From: Rotaria macrura
Lineage: Eukaryota; Rotifera; Eurotatoria; Philodinida; Philodinidae
Reading direction: 5' to 3'
Length of the DNA: 64,000 bases
Assembly (NCBI GenBank): GCA_900239685.1
Contig: OENT01000559.1
Span: 1-64,000, forward strand
Part shown: in pieces, positions 58,984 to 64,000 of the stretch
Layout: every line of letters starts with the position of its first letter
Position numbering within the stretch: the stretch's first letter is position 1
The notes under the pieces: model-generated
What the model was told of the DNA's origin: nothing
The model's database searches: none
Seen by the model: the letters and a program-made list of their open reading frames with translations, nothing else
Made by a program: the position numbers and the translations under genes

Positions 58984-61900
58984 CTCTGTTACCTCTCATT
59001 GCAGAAATGAAGAGTGAACTGCTGATAAGTTACGTCATTTTGTTCGATGTCAGGTAGATAGTCTGAAAGCTAAACTTGTAGTTCGACTCCTGTTTCTTTT
59101 TTTTCCGAATCTAATTAACTGCATATCTTTACATTGATTGCCGCACTCATTTCAATCTTTGCGTTAAATTAGTACTAAAGCAGTGCGATAGTAGCAAATT
59201 CTTCAGAACAGTACAAAATCGATATATCGAGAGAGTAAAATACTCAATATTTCAATCATAAGACTTACATTAATGTTCAATTGTTGATCGATTCAGTTCT
59301 ATGACATATCATATAAAACATGCAATCTTGATTGTAAACAACGGTCGATATTAGATCATTTTTTGACAAGTTCTATAACACAAAAAGCTTCAAATCTGTT
59401 TGTTTAGTTCAATTTACAATAACCATAAGAAGAAGTGTATTTTCTCAACAAGAATTACTCTCTTATGAAACTAAGATCTTGAGTGCAGCAGGCACTTCAA
59501 GAAGTTAGTATAATAGAGATTATGAATTGAATAAGGTTGCATAATTTGAATGTTTTGAAAAGAAATAATCTGAGAGATAGATAGGAGATGCAGCGATTAA
59601 AATTCACGCTCACCTGTTTCGTAATAGTCAAACCTATTAAAAGTTTACTTTGCTGTCACATGAGTAACATTCGTACTATTTCTTGTATGTTTTGACGCAC
59701 TCAAATTACTTTGAGCACCGAGAGATTCTGTCGAACTACATCAATATTCTGCTTTCTGATTTATTAGTTAAATGAAAGTTATTAAATATTTGTATTCAAG
59801 AACCATGAATGAGATATTCGAAGTAAAATAGATTCGTTTTCGAATAAACAGACGATTGAAATAAAATTTTAAAAAAATTTGACGGTTGGCTTAGCAAGAA
59901 AAAGACATGATGCGGAATTAGACGTTTTAGTGGACCAAAATTTTTCAATAAATAATTTGAGACAAGTTGAATTGAACATATTTTTTCGTCGAGAACTATA
60001 TTTTTTCACATAGACAATTTCTTTCATTAAGTAGAGTTATTTTACAACAAATGCTGATAAATATCGTTAGATTTGTACAAAATAATTTTAAAGAGAAGCT
60101 CTAGTTGTTGAAAGAAAATACCTACGTCAAGCAGTGTGCCTTGAATGATTAGTACAACAATTATTTCATAGAATCTCATCGAAAAAATGTGTTTCAGTTC
60201 ATCTTGTCTCACACTAACGATCGAAAGATTTTCAACCTATGTCCATCCGTCGCAACATCTGGGAAGTAATTATCTTCGAAGTCAACAAATGAAATCTTTT
60301 TTTCTCGTTTACTTCCCAGGGTGGGGGGCGGATCTATTAAAAGAAAAACTTGGAGATTCAGAAAAGATGATGTTTTCAAAATTCTTTACACCAAAGACAT
60401 CATCCGATGATGTATACGAAGAATTAGTAAACGATTTTGGGTAAAAATAAATAGTACTGATAATAGTAGACAATAGTATGCATAATGTATCAAAGTATTC
60501 TCGAATGTTAAAGCAATACATTAAAATACTATCTTCAATATTGAAGAGCGAGACAAACAGCTGTGACATGAAAGTTATTCGAATATATAGGTTTTCACAC
60601 GAGTTTTCAAGAATAGACAAATGGGAATTCCATCGTTATCCCACGTGTCATATAATCGAACACAGCTTATACAATAAATATGTAATTTTCATAGGAAAAC
60701 TTGGTTTTCAGAATGATGAAGATGAAAAACATAGAAAAGGAACATGTCAAGAAATGAAAGCAGGTTATAGGACTCGGTCTCCTAAAAGAACTTTTTTCCT
60801 AAGAGTCTGATCTTGATGAAATTTTCAGGGAAGATGTATTTCACAGTAAATATTGCATTTCCATACATGGATTTAGAAAGAGTAAGCGTACGATTATAAA
60901 TGTGAATATAGGTGTATGTGTGTCCCACACTTTTCTACCATTTCAAATGCTGGAAAGTTGTAGTTGGTTTTAAACTGTAGTCAACATTTGTCTCTACAAC
61001 TCAAGATGACTTGTTTCTGATTCTCTCTCAGGATATGACAGAACATGTTCATCAATAACATCAATCCAACACAATTTGTTTCACTTTATTACTAACACAA
61101 TGAGTTCTTGGTTGAATGTTTGTGTTGCCGTAGAACGTGTCAAAAATGTTCTTATTAGTTTAATATTCAATTAAAAGGAAAACGAAGTCGAATAATGGCT
61201 CGATTTATTATTTTATTGATCATACAATAAAATATACTAGCCGGTAAAAAATAATGGTTTTTATCTTCATTTGATTGAAGATTCAATGGAATAACGAATA
61301 TCATGTGTTAACGATTATCCGTCAACATTCTTAAAATTTTTATGAAGCAATTATTATTATGATACACTGTCCAATTCTATGTATAACCAGTATTTTCTTA
61401 GTAATGATTATTATCATAAAAACAATACGTATGAAATCAGTCGTAGTTAGATCAACAAGTCATTGTCAATAATTGTATATTCATAAATGTTTAATTATAA
61501 GTTCTAGTCTATTAATTTGATTAGCTTTGGCATGTGTAATTATTTTATATCTATCACCATGTATGAAACTAACAAGAGATACTTCTTTATCATAAACCGA
61601 CTCCTTTTTTACATTTTTCACCATCAACTGCAACATGTTTTGTATTCGTTTTATGATCTTAAGTATTTAGACAAATATTGAAGAACTCGTTGAAAACAAT
61701 TGGTTCTCTTCTCATTGAAATGCGACAATAAATTAAACTTGATGCAGCCTCATGGCAATTCGGTACCACTAGATTTTTTTCTAATGCATAGTGAAGTAAT
61801 AGAAATGCGTGGTTACTTCTATCGCTATGAATTAGGTATCAAATGTGCAAATGTATTTCTCTCTTTCTCTTCCTCACTCTCTGTGCATTAATCCACTTTT

Positions 61901-62352
61901 GCATGTGATTATAATTTCGTTGATTTCTTTTTCTTCTTTTGTTCTATTCTTCTCAGAATCAAAGAATATCACATCTGCTTGCAGTGCACATAAAAAGGAA
62001 AAAACTTTACAGGGTACTTGAAATACCATTAGGTGAATGTTTTTATGTTGCGTTGGCAAACAGTACTGGTTGATAAGTGTAAGTGTGTATGAAAAGCATG
62101 GAAGAACTTATTTAAAACTTTTCAATAAGAAGGCGATCAAGCTGCATAATGCAAGCAGCTGATGGATTGTCATCACTTCTTTAAAAGCACTTTGAATAAT
62201 CGATCCATGCCTTTGACATGAAATCGATCAGCACATAAAATGAAGTTTTTCTTTACTTAGCAGAAGAACTTTTAAAAAAGTGCAATCTGATGTTTTCTTA
62301 ATCACCTATTTTTAAATATGAAATGGGAGAAATCAATCCTTAAACACTAATC
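58984..62352. other. Gene-poor stretch, two weak exon-like patches
   Basis: About 3.4 kb. At 60321-60444 (plus) a frame following a CCCAG acceptor-like site reads GADLLKEKLGDSEKMMFSKF and on to a stop, and at about 60695-60790 another reads KLGFQNDEDEKHRKGTC. Both have protein character but no recognised family and no clear joining, so they are not called as genes. The remainder is A+T-rich with nothing recognisable. Confidence 0.35.
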
Positions 62353-62934
62353 ATGATTGCAGTACACTTTCTTGCTGTTCTCTTTTTTTATATAAAAATA
62401 AGTGTGACACATCTTTCGATTATATTGATTCATGCAAGCTTACTTAATTGAATTTCTTTTGTAAGTATTACGAACCAAATATTTTACAGATACGAATATT
62501 TTTTTATTTATTTTTAGTATATGTACTTATATGGGTATGTTTCATAGTAGACATAGCAGTATTCATACATATCATTGTTCTGGTTACATAATTTTGTTTG
62601 TTTACCTGTTGTAGTACTAGTTACATTGGATGATGTTGACATCATAACATATCAGAGCTTTTGTGATCCATTACGAAACAATGGTGAATGTTCGGATAAT
62701 GTTAGTTGCCGATGCTCGACAATTGACCCAACAGGAGAACGAATATGTACACTTCAAGCAAACTGTTCTTTGGCAATTCCTTGTAATGCAAATGACAAAT
62801 GTAATAGTACAGATTCAATATGTGTTATAGATAATCGATGCAATGGTCAAAGTTTATGTTATTCAGTGACGTTAACGAGTCCTGATAGTTGTCCACCACT
62901 TGCGACTAACGATAACATAGATAACGCTGTATGA
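62353..62934 (+). CDS. Small cysteine-rich secreted protein (predicted)
   Basis: Two exons are proposed: 62353-62401 (ATG then a hydrophobic leader, MIAVHFLAVLFFYIKI) and 62615-62934, joined through GTGTGA...TTGTAG to give 122 residues in frame. The mature part has 12 cysteines in pairs spaced like a disulfide-rich extracellular module (FCDPLRNNGEC, SCRCS, CTLQANC, PCNANDKC, CVIDNRC, LCYS), with several N-x-S/T sites. No family was recognised. The second exon has clear protein character; the first exon is the only upstream ATG leader found and is less certain. Secretion is inferred from the leader and the cysteines. Confidence 0.5.
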
Positions 62935-64000
62935 ACTATAACAACTCACTTATCATATTCATTTTGTCTAAAGAGTATGATATTATATATACAATCATAA
63001 TTATAAATATAATTTGTATGTATGAAACTATTGCTTTTATTGCAATTCGAAACGTTTTCTTTAAAAAGATACACAACACGAGCAGAAGTTTTCTAGAATT
63101 TCTTTTTAGAAGTCAACACACTTGTCTCAATAGACTTTAGATAAGACACATAAAATTCTTAAATTAAAATAGAACGATTGATCGTATGTCTGTGAAGACG
63201 TCATTCGCTTATCTTACCTTTTACTATTCTTTATTTTCACTTCAATTCGATTAACCAAACGTCAGTAGAAAAATATCGTGCTATTGCAAGGATTTCAAGG
63301 CTGAATGTATGAATGTGGGTGTCCGTAGTCTTTGTCATTATTCGTAACCAAACACTTACGCACTATTAAACGCACATCTGGATTCTATCGTTCGATTCAA
63401 TTCAAGGGTAGAGAGAAGCAAAGAACTCTGATGTGTTTCAATGTCGATCAGCAATGTTGCTTTGAGTACTTGAAATAATACTCGAACTATATGGGATAAA
63501 TAATTCTCTTTGGCTTTTGTTCGTGCTGATTGTTTCATGTATGTAATCGTTCTTATTATGTTCCATCAATTCTATCGATTGATAGGATTCAGAATTACAA
63601 ACGTAAAGAACGGAGATGATATATTCGAAGTTGTATTTGTTTAATTTCATATTGCCTCATGAAATGTTTCACTCTAGCAGAAAACATTTTCCCTTGTTAA
63701 TCTATGCTAGGAATAGATAAATTTACTTCTTCATGGCGAGTTCAAAAATAACTATTAATTACTATTAATCAGTCAACTATCGAGTCAAATTTGGTTTACA
63801 AAAGTTCTATTCAGTTTCAATCAAATCTTTTGAAGGAATTATTTCATTTCATTGAACCTGCAAAAGTAAAATTACGTTGCCATTTGAAGTAGATCAAAAT
63901 TCAACAAGTTTGAAGACAATAAAGGAATTGATTTCAATCGATTATCTAACATATTTATATTTCAATCTTCAAAGTAATACCACAATAACAATGAACTCCA
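62935..64000. other. Right-edge sequence, no gene seen
   Basis: About 1.07 kb of A+T-rich DNA after the cysteine-rich gene. Short frames here lack protein character; a gene continuing beyond the window cannot be excluded. Confidence 0.35.

Noticed and set aside
60187-60444. 85-codon plus-strand frame
   Set aside because: Only its last ~40 codons look protein-like, after an acceptor-like site; without a partner exon or family it is noted but not called as a gene.

Overview
The window looks like nuclear DNA of a small invertebrate animal, most plausibly a bdelloid rotifer. The evidence is A+T-rich sequence, spliced animal genes whose introns are mostly about 50-75 bp with GT/AG ends, and deeply conserved animal genes (tankyrase, EBAG9, stomatin, SMC4) next to genes of fungal or bacterial type (an RTA1-like membrane protein, a BNR-4 secreted protein, a compact SGNH esterase). 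That mixture is what is known of bdelloids, but the species assignment is inference. No rRNA, tRNA, CRISPR array or bacterial operon was recognised.

Layout. 1-8 kb: gene-poor and repeat-rich, with a 224-bp palindrome, and a composite block made of a degenerate ~67-bp tandem repeat between two clusters of the palindromic word AATCGATT. 8.0-8.7 kb (-): single-exon SGNH/GDSL esterase. 11.2-12.2 kb (+): a decayed relic of the spliceosomal helicase Brr2/SNRNP200 with its whole helicase core deleted. 12.4-21.4 kb (+): a complete tankyrase in 23 coding exons, reconstructed in frame to about 1178 residues with ankyrin clusters, SAM domain and PARP domain. 21.5-22.2 kb (-): small type I membrane protein, tail to tail with tankyrase. 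22.2-26.8 kb: no gene seen. 26.8-27.9 kb (+): three-exon RTA1-like seven-helix membrane protein. 28-33 kb: decayed coding scraps only. 33.0-34.0 kb (+): EBAG9. 35.9-37.8 kb (+): stomatin in 12 exons. 37.9-43.7 kb (-): three consecutive IRG-type GTPases, one short and intronless and two full-length and spliced. 43.9-51.8 kb (-): complete condensin subunit SMC4 in 18 exons, about 1323 residues. 53.3-54.7 kb (-): single-exon secreted BNR-4 protein. 54.7-64 kb: gene-poor, with a broken non-LTR reverse transcriptase relic, an assembly gap, and a two-exon cysteine-rich secreted protein near 62.4-62.9 kb.

The genes do not form one pathway. The recognisable jobs are poly-ADP-ribosylation and scaffolding (tankyrase), chromosome condensation (SMC4), membrane organisation (stomatin), secretory traffic (EBAG9) and cell-autonomous defence-type GTPases (IRG cluster). 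The parts most worth a second look are the IRG cluster, including a GC-AG intron that cuts the P-loop, the probable transferred genes, the Brr2 relic, and the composite repeat at 3.7-5.9 kb. Exon boundaries were placed by eye from splice consensus, reading-frame continuity and remembered family sequences; in every multi-exon gene the exon lengths sum to a multiple of three.
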